Origin: Babylonia areolata | Taxonomy: Eukaryota; Mollusca; Gastropoda; Neogastropoda; Buccinidae | Direction of reading: 5' to 3' | Assembly (NCBI RefSeq): GCF_041734735.1 | Contig: NC_134883.1 | Span: 19,949,247 to 20,013,246, forward strand | DNA: 64,000 nucleotides | Shown here: positions 23,801 through 38,100 of the stretch, in pieces | Position numbering within the stretch: the first letter of the stretch is position 1 | How the letters are laid out: every line of letters starts with the position of its first letter | The notes under the pieces: model-generated | What the model was told of the DNA's origin: nothing | The model's input: the letters and a program-made list of their open reading frames with translations, nothing else | Database searches by the model: none | Position numbers and translations under genes: made by a program

Positions 23801-26800
23801 GAGCACGCAAAGACTACAAGCCCTACTGGACGGAGGAACTCCAGAATCTGGAAGATGCTGTTACTGAAGTTAGCCATCACTGGAGAACAACATATCGCTG
23901 AAGGAAGTAACTGCCAGATACAAGCTGTCCTGTGCACAAGCTGCAAGAAAAAGCTGGCAAGAGAAAACTGAAAGCCTAAATCTCGACAAGGATGGCAGCA
24001 AGCTGTGGAAACTGGCTAGAACCCTCAGCAATGAAAACAACGTCACACCACAATAACAAGAGAATGGAAATAACCTCTCTGGAAAGAAAGCAGCAGACCA
24101 CTTCATAGACGTCTATGAAAACAGCAATCTGGAAGTCCCTCCTGAACATAGAGCTGCAGTGCACAGAGCCTAAGGTGAACTTCATGAGAAAGAGCCCCAA
24201 GAGGAAGTCAAGACCTCAGCTTTCACAGAGAAAGAGCTGGAGAAAGCTTTGAAAAGCCTCAACCTGAAGAAGTCACCTGGACCAGACGGAATTACAAATG
24301 AAATGATTCTGCATCTTGGGATGAAGAGCAAGGCAGTCCTTTTAACAATCTTCAACTCAAGCTGGAAGATAGGATCAGTCCCACAGTGTTGGAGGGAAGC
24401 AGACATGAACCCCATTCACAAAAAGAAAAAGGACAAGTTGAAGGCTGACAGCTACAGACCCATCAGGCTTAAAAGCTGCTTAGGAAAATTGATGGAGAGA
24501 TTTAACACTAGGCTTGTCTGGCACCTTGAGGAGTATCAGCTGCTGAGCCCTGAACAGGCAGGCTTCCGCCAACACAGATCAACAGAAGACCAGATTACAT
24601 TCATCGCTCAAAGCATTGACACATTCCAAGAAAAGAACACGCTTGCTGTCTGGATTGACTTGGAGAAGCCGTTTGACAAAGTCTGGAAGGACGGACTGGA
24701 TCAGCCAGTACCTACACAACCGCCAAGCCCGAGTCAAGATTCAGGGCCAGAAGAGCAAGAAGGTGGTGCTGAGACAAGGAGTACCACAGGAGGAATCCTT
24801 TCACCAACGCTGTTCATCTTCATAGATGACATCGTCAGAGAACTGCCAAGAGGGGTCAGAGAGCGATCTATGCAGATGACCAGGTACTCTGGTGCTCTGA
24901 AGAGTACACCACTACAGCACAGGTACGCCCCCAGACTGCACTCAACAAGATCAGAACTGGACCAAAGAATGGCTTGTCTCTGTCAACTCGAGCAAAACAA
25001 CCTACACAGTCTTCAGCCTATCCAGTGACACTGAACAACCAAAGGCTTGCAGAGGAACCCACACCTACATACCTGGGAGTGACCTTTGACCGCAGGCTCA
25101 CTTGGAAACAGCAGATCACCAGATGCTGTAGCATGGCCAAGCTGAGACTGGCGATCATGAAGAAACTTGCAGGGACGGACTTGGGGGGCTGATGAACGTA
25201 TCCTAAAGAGACTCTGTACGGGGAGAGTCCGACCTGTAGTTGAGTATGGGACATCAGCATGGGCATCAGCTGCAAAGTTTAACCTCGACCATCTCAACAA
25301 GATACAGAACCAAGCTCAGCATGTCATAACTGGCGCCATGAGATCCACCCCAATCCTGCAGATGAAGGGACACAAAGATCCTCATCCAGGCAGCAAAATT
25401 CAAACACCTTGAAAACCATCCAGTGAACAACAAAATGAGCAGACCCACCAAGAGCCGGCTGAAAAGAGGCAGCTTCATCCACCAGTCAAGACGCCTTGAA
25501 AGACAGACCCCAGTCTTGATGGAACACGAAGCAAAGCCTATCCCAGCAAATGTCACCCACCCATCTTGGAAGAGGCAGGTGTTCCCAACAGTCGTCACCA
25601 GCATTCCCAGAGTGGAGAAGAGAGGAATACAGTCAGACACCCAAAGGAAGGCCCTGGCCATGGAGTACATCTGCAACCAGTACCCCCAGGAAGACTGGAC
25701 CCATGTCTTTACAGATGGCTCCGCCACAGAAGCAACGAGGGATGGTGGAGCTGGAATCTTCCTCCAATACAAAGACGGATATGAAGAAATTGCGATCCCA
25801 ACAGGAAAATACTCCACCAACTTCCGAGCTGAGCGAGAAGCCCTCTGTGAGGCAGCCACAACAGTCTCGCAGAACTCCACAAGAACAACAGGGCAGGTGA
25901 TGGTGTTCTCAGACGCTGTCTCCGTGCTCCAAGCCCTCAAGAACTCCCGCTGCAAAGAACAGAACCATCTCACTTCAGCCCTTGTTGCCCTGAGTGCCAG
26001 AGTGGAGAAAGAGGTGATACAATGGGTACCAGCACACTGTGGCATCAGAGGCAACGAAAAAGCGGACATTATGGCAAAAGATGGTGCACAGAAGGAGCAG
26101 GCCAACAAACTGGTGTTATACGATGAAATCAAGACAATCAGCAAGGCACAGCAAGGAATAAAGTGGCACCTCCAGCACCCCAAATATAACCCAGAAGACA
26201 GATACCATTTGCTGGAACGACGGGAACAGATCAAGATCTTCCGCCTGAGGTCTGGACACAACCGCCTGCTCCACCACATGCACACAAAATTTGGCATTAG
26301 AGTGGGGAGTGACCTTGTGGTGAGGGACCAATGACAACCGACCACATCCTTCAAGACTGTAGGACGCATGCAGCATCTAGGAGGAACTGCTGGCCAACAC
26401 CAACAGCAGTGGAAGCCAAACTGTACAGCACCCTGGAGGAGCTGTGATGGACGGCAGCCTTCTTCGAGGACACTAGGCTGCTCATCTAATGGGAGGCGAA
26501 CGTGGAAGAAGAGGAGCCTGAGCCACACAGGCAGGCCAGGAGTTGGGCTTGGTTGTCAGAGGCTATTTGAGATGCATACCGTATGGGAACACTTTATAGG
26601 TGGTGGAACCTTGTCCCCAGTACCGCCCCTGGCTGTGACAGTGAGATTGACATATTGGCAAATTACCCTCCTATAATAGGTAATGTCATATCAGATTTCA
26701 TATTGGCAAATTACCCTCCTGTGATTAGTTAGGTCCAGCCCTTATATGTGGGCATTAGACATCGGCTGATGCTACCGAATTTCATCAGTATTAGTGATCA

Positions 26801-29453
26801 CGTTACACAGACTGTTGCATATTTCTCAATAAAATCTGTATCAACAAATAAACAAACCTTTATTCTGCATTTGTATTTGTGTGTGTGAATGTTGACTGCA
26901 ATTCTGCACTTGTATTGTATTTTTGTGTGTGTGAATGTTGACTGCAATGCTGTCTTGAAACGTGTATTGCTGAGAGGAAAGCCTGAAGTGTTCGAAACGT
27001 GTGTTTTGCTGAGAGGAAAGCCTGAAGTGGTTGAAACATGTGTTGCAGAGAGAAAAGCCTGAAGTGTTTGAAACATGTGTTGCAGAGAGAAAAGCTGTAC
27101 ACAGCACAGCATCACTGCACAACCCTGTGGACAAACGCCCCACCTCTGAAGTGCTGTCCAACCTGGCCAGTGAAGTGGCCCGTGAGTCCTTGAACAACTT
27201 AGCTTGCTCCTCAGCCTCCAACTCTCCGGCCCTCAAGATGTTTTCCTCGGGCTCCACGTCCTCCCTGTCCTACAGCCTGGGCCACATTGGGGCCGGCAGC
27301 AACGCAGCCATTGCAGCTGCTGCTTCTCAAGCCATTGCTGCTACTCAGCAGGTCAGTGACTGCTTTCTTTCTCCTGTTGTCTGTCAGCACTCTATTTGGA
27401 TGACTTGTGTATGTGGATCATTCTTCAGGGCTGGTCACAGAGATTTGGAATAGGAGGCAAAAATTAAAACTGGTTGTTTGAAAATCAAAATTCTTTTTAT
27501 TTTCAGGCAAAGTTGGAAAAAACAACAACAGAAGTTACATATTGATCTCCATGTTGTATATGGATAATGCTGGAATGTGCATGTCAATAATGCTCGTGAT
27601 ACTGCAATTCAAGGTGCTTTATGCTGGACTCAGAAATCTGACAGTAGCAATTAGATTTCAATGGAAGAGTTCTTGTACAGTTGACAAATAGCAACAGATA
27701 TCAGTGCATTGTTTTCATGCACACATTTTTACTATACATTGGAACTAAGATGTGACACACATCATAAGCATTATAACTTGAGAAAACGTTTTCTGTAACT
27801 GTTAGAATTGAATACCACTAATATTATGCATCTCATTAAATCAGAGAAAAACAGTGATTATCAACATGCACTACAGATTCTCAGAGTTACTGTCTGGAAT
27901 TCTCTTTCAAAACAAAACTGGAAAACACACCTGTTCAAACAGGCCTTTGGGTGTGATGAAGTATAGCTAATTGTCTCCATTCTTCCAAACCACCCCACTG
28001 TATCCTCTACTGAAATCATCTTGTAGTGTGTGTGTCTGTGGGTGGGCGTTGTGAGCATGTGTGTGAACTGTGTGTGTGTGTGTGTGTGTAGGGCATTTAT
28101 TGCCGTGTGTGTGTGAGATTGTTCATATCTGCAATTTGTAGCATTGTCTTGGTGTATAGATAAACATATATGTTGTTTTTTTCATATGCAGAGATATGTT
28201 ATTATGCACAATTGTATATGTATTGTTTCATGGGCTTAAAGCCCATTATATGGGGAGTTTGTGCCAAAAAAAGTACTATCTATTATTATTGTTATTAAAT
28301 CTAAAGGGATAAAACTTGTGACACATTTTATGAAAAGTAATGATAAATGAACCCATTCAGTGCATATAAGATGTCAGCTGACATCTTGCACAAAGTGTTG
28401 CCATAGTTCCTATAAGACATCCACTGATATCCTGCATCTATTCTGATATTTCCTTCATTGGAGTTTGGTTCAGTGAACATAAACACTGAGTGGTTAGCAT
28501 ATGTGTAGATTATAAAAATATTTAAGAGCTTACGTCAGGTGGACAACATGCCAAAAAAGGTGTTGGATACTTCAAGTGAAAACAGTGGTCCCAGTCAGTG
28601 GATTTACACAATTTTGCAAGCTGTGCTGATGATTATGTGAGTATAATGTTGAGAGATGGATCTGTCTTGTCTTGTGATTAGTTTGAACTCGAAGGTGATG
28701 TCACTGAAAGTGACGAAACTGACAACAACATTCTACTCTTTCTTCAGTCCATCTATCCAGATATCATTTCTGAGCAAGTGACCATGACTTATAGTGAGGG
28801 CACGGTACTTTCAGTTAATTTGAGGAGAGGGGAAGGAGAGAGAGAGTGGTGGAAGACAATAGGTTGAAGGCCAGAGGGCTTGGAAAGTGGGCATGGCTCA
28901 GCTGTCATTTTACTGTCTTTTCATAGCAATCAACTGCTAGGGATGGCAACAGCCAATCATCCACGATTTTCTTGAAATCAAGGGTTGACAGACCATAGGA
29001 ATCACATGTTTGTTTGTTTGTTTTTTTTACTTTTTTACACTTTTTGTCACTGATCAGTTGACCGATTTATTAAACAATATTCCATTGTGCATCACTTGTT
29101 AGCTGGGGGTTTTCTTTGTGTGTTAACATGAATAAATTTTCTTTGCCAGAATGGTTGTAGGTAAGTGATGTAGAATGTTTGACACATTGAACAGATGCAG
29201 CAAGGTCGTCGCACCTCCAGCATGAAAGCCAGTTATGAAATGATGACAAAGAACGTGGGCCTGAACAAAGAGCTGTCGCTGGCTCTGGGAGCGTCCTCCA
29301 CCCCTGCCACCCCCGAGTCCACTCCTTCGTCCTCCACCTCCTCCTCCTCCGCACCACGCTCACAGCGCACTAAAAAGTAGGTTTCGCTTTGCATCTACTA
29401 CCACATGTGTATTGCAACACACACACACATTCTCTCTCTCTCTATCACTATCT

Positions 29454-29486
<33 letters not shown>

Positions 29487-29500
29487 TATACTCACACTCT

Positions 29501-29552
<52 letters not shown>

Positions 29553-32500
29553 CCCCTCTTTCTCTGTCTGTGTCTGTCTCTCACTCTGATTATCAAAAGA
29601 TAATGATACAGAAGCGTTACAGAAATACTGCCTGCAAAAACATCCACTCAGAATGAGTCATTAGTTCTAGAGGTGTTGACAGCATTTTCACAGCTTTTAT
29701 TCATTTGAATGAGTCATTATTTCTATAGATGTTGACAGCATTTTCCAGCTTTTATTCATCAGAATGAGTCATTCACCTGATTCGAACCACCCAGCAACTG
29801 AAGACCGATGTCACTCACTTGCAGACTTGGGGTTTAAGGTTGGTTTGGGCAAGAGGGGCAGTGGGAAAGGGTAAGTTGGGAATGTGGAAGAGAGGGAGTG
29901 GGCGTGAGGAAACTGGAGCAGGGAAACCAAGACTGTTCCAGCGTCGAACATGGGGCTCTGTTGAAGGCAGTGGCACAGGGGAAAAGTCACAGGAAAAATC
30001 TGTCACCAGGTAGACACACAGGCACACCACTGGCCCAGAGTGAAAACACAGACCACACACAGAGGAAGAAGGGGGTGACAAGGAAAACGCCCCACTACTG
30101 CTGTCAGACGGCACCCAACAGCTCACACGCTGGAACGGCGACCTGTCTCTAAGAGAGCTTGGCATCAAAAGCGAAGTTGAATCGGTCTGACTAACCTACA
30201 TTAATTTCTGAACTCGCTCCCAGTTAAAAAATGCTCAAGGAATAGGAACATGCCACACACATACATCCCAGAGATGCATGTCATACACCCAGCATTAAAC
30301 TGTGCATATACACGGAGATCACCCTGAAGATCATCACCCTGTACAAAAACAAGGGCGAAAGGAGCGACTGGAACAACTACAGAGGCATCTCGCTTCTCAG
30401 CATTGTAGGCAAGTCTTCATCCGGGTCCTGATTCACCTGCAGAAACTGGCCAGCGTGTCTATCCGGAATCACAGTGCGGTTTCCGAGCAGAGAGATCCAC
30501 TGTAGACATGATCTTCTCTGTTCGCCAAATCCAGGAGAAGTGCAGAGAGCAGAGGATACCCCTGTATGTCGCATTCATTAACCTCGCCAAGGCCTTTGAC
30601 CTAGTCAGCAGAGACGGCCTTTTCAGGGCTCTTCGAAAGATCGGCTGCCCCCCCCCAAACTGCACAACTTGATTGAGTCCTTCCACTCCAACATGAAAGG
30701 GACAGTGCAGTTTAATGGTTACCTCTCCAAGCCCTTCGACGTACACAGCGGTGTCAAACAAGGCTGTGTCCTCGCCCCCACCCTATTTGGAATCTTCTTT
30801 ACTCTTCTCATGAGGCATGCGTTCAGCACAGCGCAAGAAGGGATCTACCTGCGGACCAGATCAGATGGCAGACTCTTCAGTCTCGCCCACCTCAGAGCAA
30901 GGACAAAAGTTTGTGAAGCCCTCATCAGAGACCAGCTCTTTGCCAACAATGCCGCAGTTGTGACCCACACCCAGCGGGACTTGCAGTCACTAATGGACTG
31001 CTTCTCCCAGGCCTGCAAGGATTTCGGTCTGACCATCAGTCTCAAGAAGACAATCGTCCTGGGCCAAGACACGCCGTCTCCACCATCCATCACTATTGAT
31101 GACTGTGAGCTTGAAGCCATCCATCAATTCACTTACCTTGGGTCCACCATCACCGACAACCTCTTCCTTGACACCAAGATCAACAAGAGGATCGGGAAGG
31201 CAGCCACAACGCCAGCCCGCCTCACACAAAGAGAGTGGACAAATGCTGACCATGAAGACAAAGATGGCTGTATACAATGTCTGCATCTTCAGCACCTTGC
31301 TGTATGGCAGTGAGGCATGGACCACACAAGCTCGTCAGGAGAAGAGGCTCAATACCTTCCACCTGAGAAGCCTACGGCACATACTCAGCATCTCCTGGCA
31401 AGACAAGGTGACAAACACTGAAGTCCTGACTCATGCTGGCCTCCCGACCATGAATACCATGCTGAGACAGCATCAGCTGCGCTGGCTGGGCCACGTTCGC
31501 CGCATGGAAGATGGTCACATCCCAAAAGACATCCTTTATGGAGAGCTCGCCATGGGGCAGGTAAGCATCGGCCACCCACAGCTGAGATAGAAAGACATTT
31601 GCAAACGTGACATGAAGGCACTTGAGATCAACACTTGAGTCCTGGGAGGACCTTGCAGATGACCGCAACAGATGGAGAAGCACTCCCAAGAATCAGCTAC
31701 AGATTGGTGAGGACAAACTGTCAGCTGCTGCAGCAGAAAAGCAAGCTCGCAGAAAAGGGACGGCAGCTAACAGACCAGCATCATCGTACAGATGTGACCG
31801 CTGTGACAGAAACTGTTTCTCTCGCATCGGTGTCTTCAGTCACAGGCGACACTGCTTGGTCCAAGCAGACAGCCCAATTAGACATTAGGTCGGATATACT
31901 CTATCCATGGTCAGCCATGACCGAAGGAGGCATACTACAGGAAGGAGAGAGGGTGGTAAAGGAGAGAGGAAGAGGAGAGAGAGACTGGGTGGGGGGGGGG
32001 GGGGAGAGAAAAGGGGAGAAGGGAAGGAGAAAGATGCACATAAGCACGCACACAGAGATCACCAGCGAGGTGTGACATTGACAGTCATTATTGCTATAGA
32101 TGTTGGTTTTCACAGCTCTCATACATCAAAATGAGTCATTAGTGCTAGAGATGATGACATTGTTTTCACAGCTCTTATACATCACAATGAGTCATTAGTG
32201 CTAGAGATGTTGGCATTTTTTCACAGCTCTCATACATCACAATGAGTCGTTAGTGCTAGAGGTGTTGACATTGTTTTCACAGCTCTTATACATCACAATG
32301 AGTCATTCGTGCTAGAGATAATGACATTGTTTTCACAGCTTTTATACATCACAATGAGTCATTAGTGCTAGAGGTGTTGACATTGTTTTCACAGCTCTTA
32401 TACATCACAATGAGTCATTAGTGCTAGAGATGATGACATTGTTTTCACAGCTTTTATACATCACAATGAGTCATTAGTGCTAGAGGTGTTGACATTGTTT

Positions 32501-34828
32501 TCACAGCTCTCATACATCACAGTGAGTCATTAGTGCTAGAGATGTTGGCATTTTTTCACAGCTTTTATACATCACAATGAGTCATTAGTGCTAGAGGTGT
32601 TGACATTGTTTTCACAGCTCTTATACATCACAATGAGTCATTAGTGCTAGAGATGATGACATTGTTTTCACAGCTTTTATACATCACAATGAGTCATTAG
32701 TGCTGGAGATGCTGATATTGTTTTCACAGCTCTCATACGTCACAATGAGTCATTCGTGCCAGAGATGTTGACATTGTTTTCACAGCTCTTACTCATAAGA
32801 GTGACTCAGTGCTATAGATTTTGATAGTTTTCACAGGTCTTGTACGTCATAATGAGTCATTATTGCTATAGATGTTGTCAATGTTTTCACAGCATTTGTA
32901 CAGTGTTGAACTGACTGAATAGACCGAAAAATGTGAAGACTCTCAACACCTGCAGAAACTATCCCTTACATTTACAATTTCTGTCTTGACAGAAACTGTC
33001 CCTTACATTTACAACCTGCCTTGACACATCAGTTAACGTTATGAACTCTTGACACATCAGTGTTATGAACTATAAGCGAGACACGTAGTGGGCAAAGCCA
33101 ACATTTGGCAGACACTGTCAGCATGTCCAAGAGGGTCCTCCACTAGGAGTGGATCCTAGACATGGACACCCTTCAGAGGGTGTGAGATTTGTGGTTTCAA
33201 CTGATGGTGGACCTCTTTGCCACGAGGTTCAACAACAAACTCGATTTCTGTCTCACTGGTCTCAGACCTGGAAGCTTGGGCAATGGATGCTTTGTCTCTG
33301 GACTGGAGCAACCTGGTTGTTTACGCTTTTCCTCCCTTTTTGATCCTGTCCAAGGTGGTTCAGAGAGCCTGTTTAGAACACTCACAGACACCGTCAGGTC
33401 CTTAGCTGCTTAATTCCAAGAGCACATGAGGTGAGGGCTATGCCACTTGGCCACTTCTCAGCAGTTGTGCCTCTGACATGTTTTTGGAGATTCCCTTTAT
33501 CAAATACTACATGTGACCACTGCAGTAAAAAGTGACTTGTTTACTAAAACAGTGAAAATTGATGGAGAATTGTTGATTTAATCAGTCAATCGAAGCTTCG
33601 TTTTCATGCTTCTGGAATCTGTAAATGGCTCAGTTTAGAATGCCAACTGTAACAAGCAAGAATAAATGAAATCAAAATAGTATGTTGGTGTGAGAACACT
33701 CATACCAGGTCAACAGGGGAAGTAATCATGGTACAAGTTAAATTGTGCCTGGAGTCGAATGAGTTTACATGTCAAACTGGAATGCCTGCCCATCCATCCT
33801 GTGGTTCACATGGAGCATTTCTTTGCTGGCCTTTGGAATAACTCTTTAACTCTAGCTGGAAATGGCGTTTGATTGACTAGCAGATGGTAAACTAATAGCA
33901 GGATGTCTTATTACTGAGTAAGCCATGTATTTTGGCCAAAGAGAGTAAACCAGTAGACCCAGTTTGACATGGTAAGTATATTTAACCAAACTTGGAGCGT
34001 AAAACAAACTCCCCATTTTGATTTTATATTTCATCTGTTGATACACATGCTTTGAAGTGTACTTGTATACTACAGTGGAACCTCCCTATTAAGACTTTGA
34101 AAAATCAGCCAAATTTAGGTCTTAATTGAGAGGGGTCTTAATAGAGAGGAGTCACATTGGGCACATTTCACACAGACGCACTCACACACATAGATACGCA
34201 CACATATGAATGAAAGAAAAACTGTAATGATGAAATCAGTGTCAATTAAAACACTAAACATTACATATACATGTACTGTACACACAGTCATAGAAATCTC
34301 TTCTATACATGTGGCTATTGTTTTGTAAAAAACTGTGAGATCATTGATTGTTTTTTGGACACAGTGTTTTTGATGATGTGCATTTTCTCTATCTCTACTT
34401 TTGCATCACTCATGTTCTCAAGAATTGAGATGCCATGAGCAAGTCCAAAGCGAGCAAGTTCATGAGCATATTTTGCTGCTGTGGAGAAGTCAATCACTGG
34501 TGCTTCTTCAGCCTCAGGCTCCTCTTCCTCAGCATCTTCCTTGACATCTTCAGCTGCACTGCCTGAAGCTGTGGATTGTGCTGTGTAGCAGGTGTCAGGG
34601 AAGATCTGCAGGTTTTCCTCAACAGCTGTCATCTCCTCCAGTGTTGCACCCTCCAACAGAGCAGCAGCTCCATCACCCAGAGGCTCCTCTTCTTCACCTG
34701 GCCCTTCAGCTGTAGCCACTGCAACCTGGACATCTTTGCACACACACACACACACACACACGCACGCACACACACAGAGTACAGACACACATACACACAA
34801 ACAAACACACATACACACACAGAGTACA

Positions 34829-34864
<36 letters not shown>

Positions 34865-35097
34865 CACAGAGAAAATGTCACCTACAAATTACAAATCAAA
34901 ATGTATGTGAAACAAAGACAATGGAAGCACACACACACAAACACACACACACACACACACACATGCACAGAGAAAATGTCACCTACAAACTAGAAATCAA
35001 AATGTATGTGAAACAAAGAGAATGGAAGCACACACACACACACATGCACATGCACAGAGAAAATGTCACCTACAATGTATGTGAAACAGAGAATGGA

Positions 35098-35143
<46 letters not shown>

Positions 35144-38100
35144 ATGTCACCTACAAATTACAAATCAAAATGTATGTGAAACAAAGACAATGGAAGCACA
35201 CACACACACACACACAAAGAAAACTCACTTCTGTTCTTTGTGTTTGTATTGTCCAGAATTGATGTGAATGAATAAAAAATTTTAACTGTAGAATGGAAAC
35301 AAGTCAGAAAATGTATATGAAATAAAGAGTTATCACAAACATACACACAAATGCACACATAGAACACAAAATATAAGTTTTATCTCTCTTAGTCTTGCAC
35401 AAAAACACACACAAACACACACATGCACATACCTTGTTGAGGATCTGGACAGAATCCACACTTCTTGAAACAGCTCGTCACTGTGCTTGGCTTCAAGGAG
35501 TTCCAGGCTTTCTTCAGCCAGAAGACAGCATCCAACAGACTGACTGACTTGGCCAGTTCTGTGCCAGTGGCAGTGCCATCCCTCTCCATTTCAAAAAGAA
35601 CATGGCGAAGAAGGCATTTTCTGTACTGCAGTTTTACAGCCTGGATTATTCCAGCGTCACAGGGCTGCAGACGCGAGGTGGTGTTGGGTGGCAGCATCAC
35701 AAATTTGATGTTTGAGAGCTGGATTGGGGGGTGAGCAGAGCAGTTGTCCACAAACAATAGAATATGTCTCTGCAAAATCTTCATTCTGTTGTTCAGTTTA
35801 CTGGCCCACTCTGTGAAGATGATTGAGGTCATCCATGCTTTTTTATTAAATTTGTAATCCACCCCAAGTGATGATATGTCCAGTCCTTGGAAACACCTTG
35901 GTTTGGCACTTCTTCCAATTACAAGAGGCTTGAGTTTTTCCCCTGTGGCACTGACACAAAGCAGAATGCTGACCCTCTCCTTTGATGTCTTGATGCCAGC
36001 TGCCTCTTGGCCTTTCACTACCATCGATTTGGACGGCAAAGTTCTGTAAAAAAGACCAGTCTCGTCCGCGTTGAAAATGTTTTCCGGGCTGTAGCCCTCA
36101 CAAAGATGTGGCAAACGGCCGATCCAATCATCTACAGTTTGTTGGTTGACGTCTCCCCGCTCACCACTCAGACACGACTGATGAACATTTCGTCGTTTTA
36201 GCCATTTTTCCAACCAGCCATTCGATGCCATGAAGCCATCACACCCACTACCCACAGCCAGACACAGTGCTTTTTCTTGGATCAGTTTTCCTGTCACTGG
36301 AATATTTTTTCTTCTGGCTTCACAAAACCACTCCCACACTTCCTCGTCGATGTCCGTGTACGTGGTTTTGCGAATTTTTGACAACTTTCTGTCCCCACTC
36401 TCACCGCTCTGCCATCTTGTCAGGATCGACTCTTTGTCTCTGATAATTGACTGGATTTGAGTTTTACCAACATCCAACGATTTCGCAATGGAAATCGCAC
36501 TTTCCCCACGCGAACTCCGTTCAACAACCTTGACACGTTCTTCCAGAGTCAGGGCTTTTCTTTTTCGTGAAGATTTTGATGCTGACATCTTGAAGTGAAA
36601 ACGCACGTGGAAGCTGAAGCCGAGATGAAAATGTGTGCAGTGGAACCGTTGTGTCGTCTTTGGCGGAAGGCGCGAACGCTATTGGAAGGGCGATAACTCT
36701 GAGCGACTTTTATGAAGCAGTGTTTCCGGTCTTTGTCTAAAAAGTGGGAATGTAGCGACTTTTTAAGATCGGTACCACGCATTTTCGATTTATTTTCAGT
36801 CATTTTGGGGCAAATTTTACGCAAGAAGTCGTATCTGACTAATATTTTTCGGTCGCAAGTCGCGTTTGGGAGGTGGTCGTAATACAGAGTTATTTTATAT
36901 AATAAAGTGTGTCGGTCGTGAGGGTGCCGGTCGCATCTTAGAGGGAGTCGTAATAGGGAAGGTCGGAGTGAGGAGGTTCCACTGTATATCATGATGGTTG
37001 GAAGTCTGGACCTAGAGGTGAAGTGATGTGAAAGACCATTCCTTAATGTCACAGGTCAGTGTGGGTGGGAATTTACCTCTTCACCCGCACCTTTACATGC
37101 ACGTACACATAAAACAAAGACCATATGCCCCAGAAGATGTTTTTAAACACCCATTGTGGCTGTTATTCTGATTTGAACTTGTTAGAAAGTTAAAAAGAAA
37201 AATTATTTCTTGAGTTGATGTTTGCACAAACTTCAGAATAGCTGATTTAACTGATTTATGTTTGATGTGAATGGGTGGGTTAGTAGCTCTTGAAAAAAAA
37301 TTACAGGCCATTGATCAGAATGGTTTTTTGGGGTTTTTTCTTCTTTTTTTTTTTTTTTATTAACCAAGTAAGGTTTCTGGTTTGTAAATGCCCTCAAGAA
37401 CTGATATAGTTGTAAAGGTGACAGGAACTCCCTGATTGCTATCACAGGCAAACTTCCAAAGCAGCAGCACTGGCACAACAGCAACAACAGCAGCAACTAC
37501 AGCAGCAGCAAGCAGCAGCAGCACAGCAGCAAGCAGCAGCAGCAGCAGCAGCAGCCCAGCAGGCAGCAGCCACACCACAGGTGGCAGTGGAGGGGACGGA
37601 GGAGGTGGGCGGGGAGCTACAGGTTGACGAGTGGCAGTCTGACCCCAACGAACCCCGCTACTGTCTGTGTAACCAAGTGTCCTATGGTGACATGGTGGGC
37701 TGTGATAATGACGATGTAAGTCTGTGCTCTCTTTCCTCATCAGTTTTGTAGGAATATCTGTATGGACTTTATTTTTAGTTTTGTCTATGCACTCATTCCT
37801 GGACCCCAGTCACAAATTTTTCAGTCACTCCCACATGTCATCAAGGCATTGCCTCAAAGCATAGGTGTATTTTGGATCACACCAGTGTAGTTTTCATATC
37901 ATCAAGGCATTGCCTCAAAGCATAGCTAGCTGTATGTTGGATCACACAAGTGTAGTTTTCATGTGTTCAAGGCAATGTCTCTAAACACCTGTACATGGGA
38001 TCACAGCAGTGTAGTTTTCATGTTATGGCAGTGTCTCTGAACAGCTGTGCATGGGATCACAGCAGTGTAGTTTTCATGTCATCAAGGTATGGGATCACAG

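Larger units (their letters stand above)
34073..36984 (-). mobile_element. Tigger/pogo DNA transposon, apparently complete (2.9 kb)
   Basis: The left end CAGTGGAACCTCC (34073-34085) is inverted at the right end (GGAGGTTCCACTG, 36972-36984). Each end is flanked by TA (34071-34072 and 36985-36986), the target duplication of Tc1/mariner-pogo elements. It contains one long transposase gene on the minus strand. Intact ends, a clean TA duplication and an unbroken transposase point to recent arrival. It lies in ING3 intron 8, antisense to ING3. Confidence 0.9.

Noticed and set aside
25266-26528. 420-codon minus-strand ORF
   Set aside because: Shadow of the RNase H frame of the plus-strand LINE; its translation has no domain.
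32065-32905. Seventh exon-boundary array, since each unit has TTTTCACAG
   Set aside because: No exon of ING3 starts with the sequence after this AG, so the acceptor-like word has no exonic partner.
33150-33420. Possible host gene with an [10 protein letters not shown] motif
   Set aside because: The motif belongs to DIRS-like retroelements and the fragment is short and broken; recorded as a fossil.
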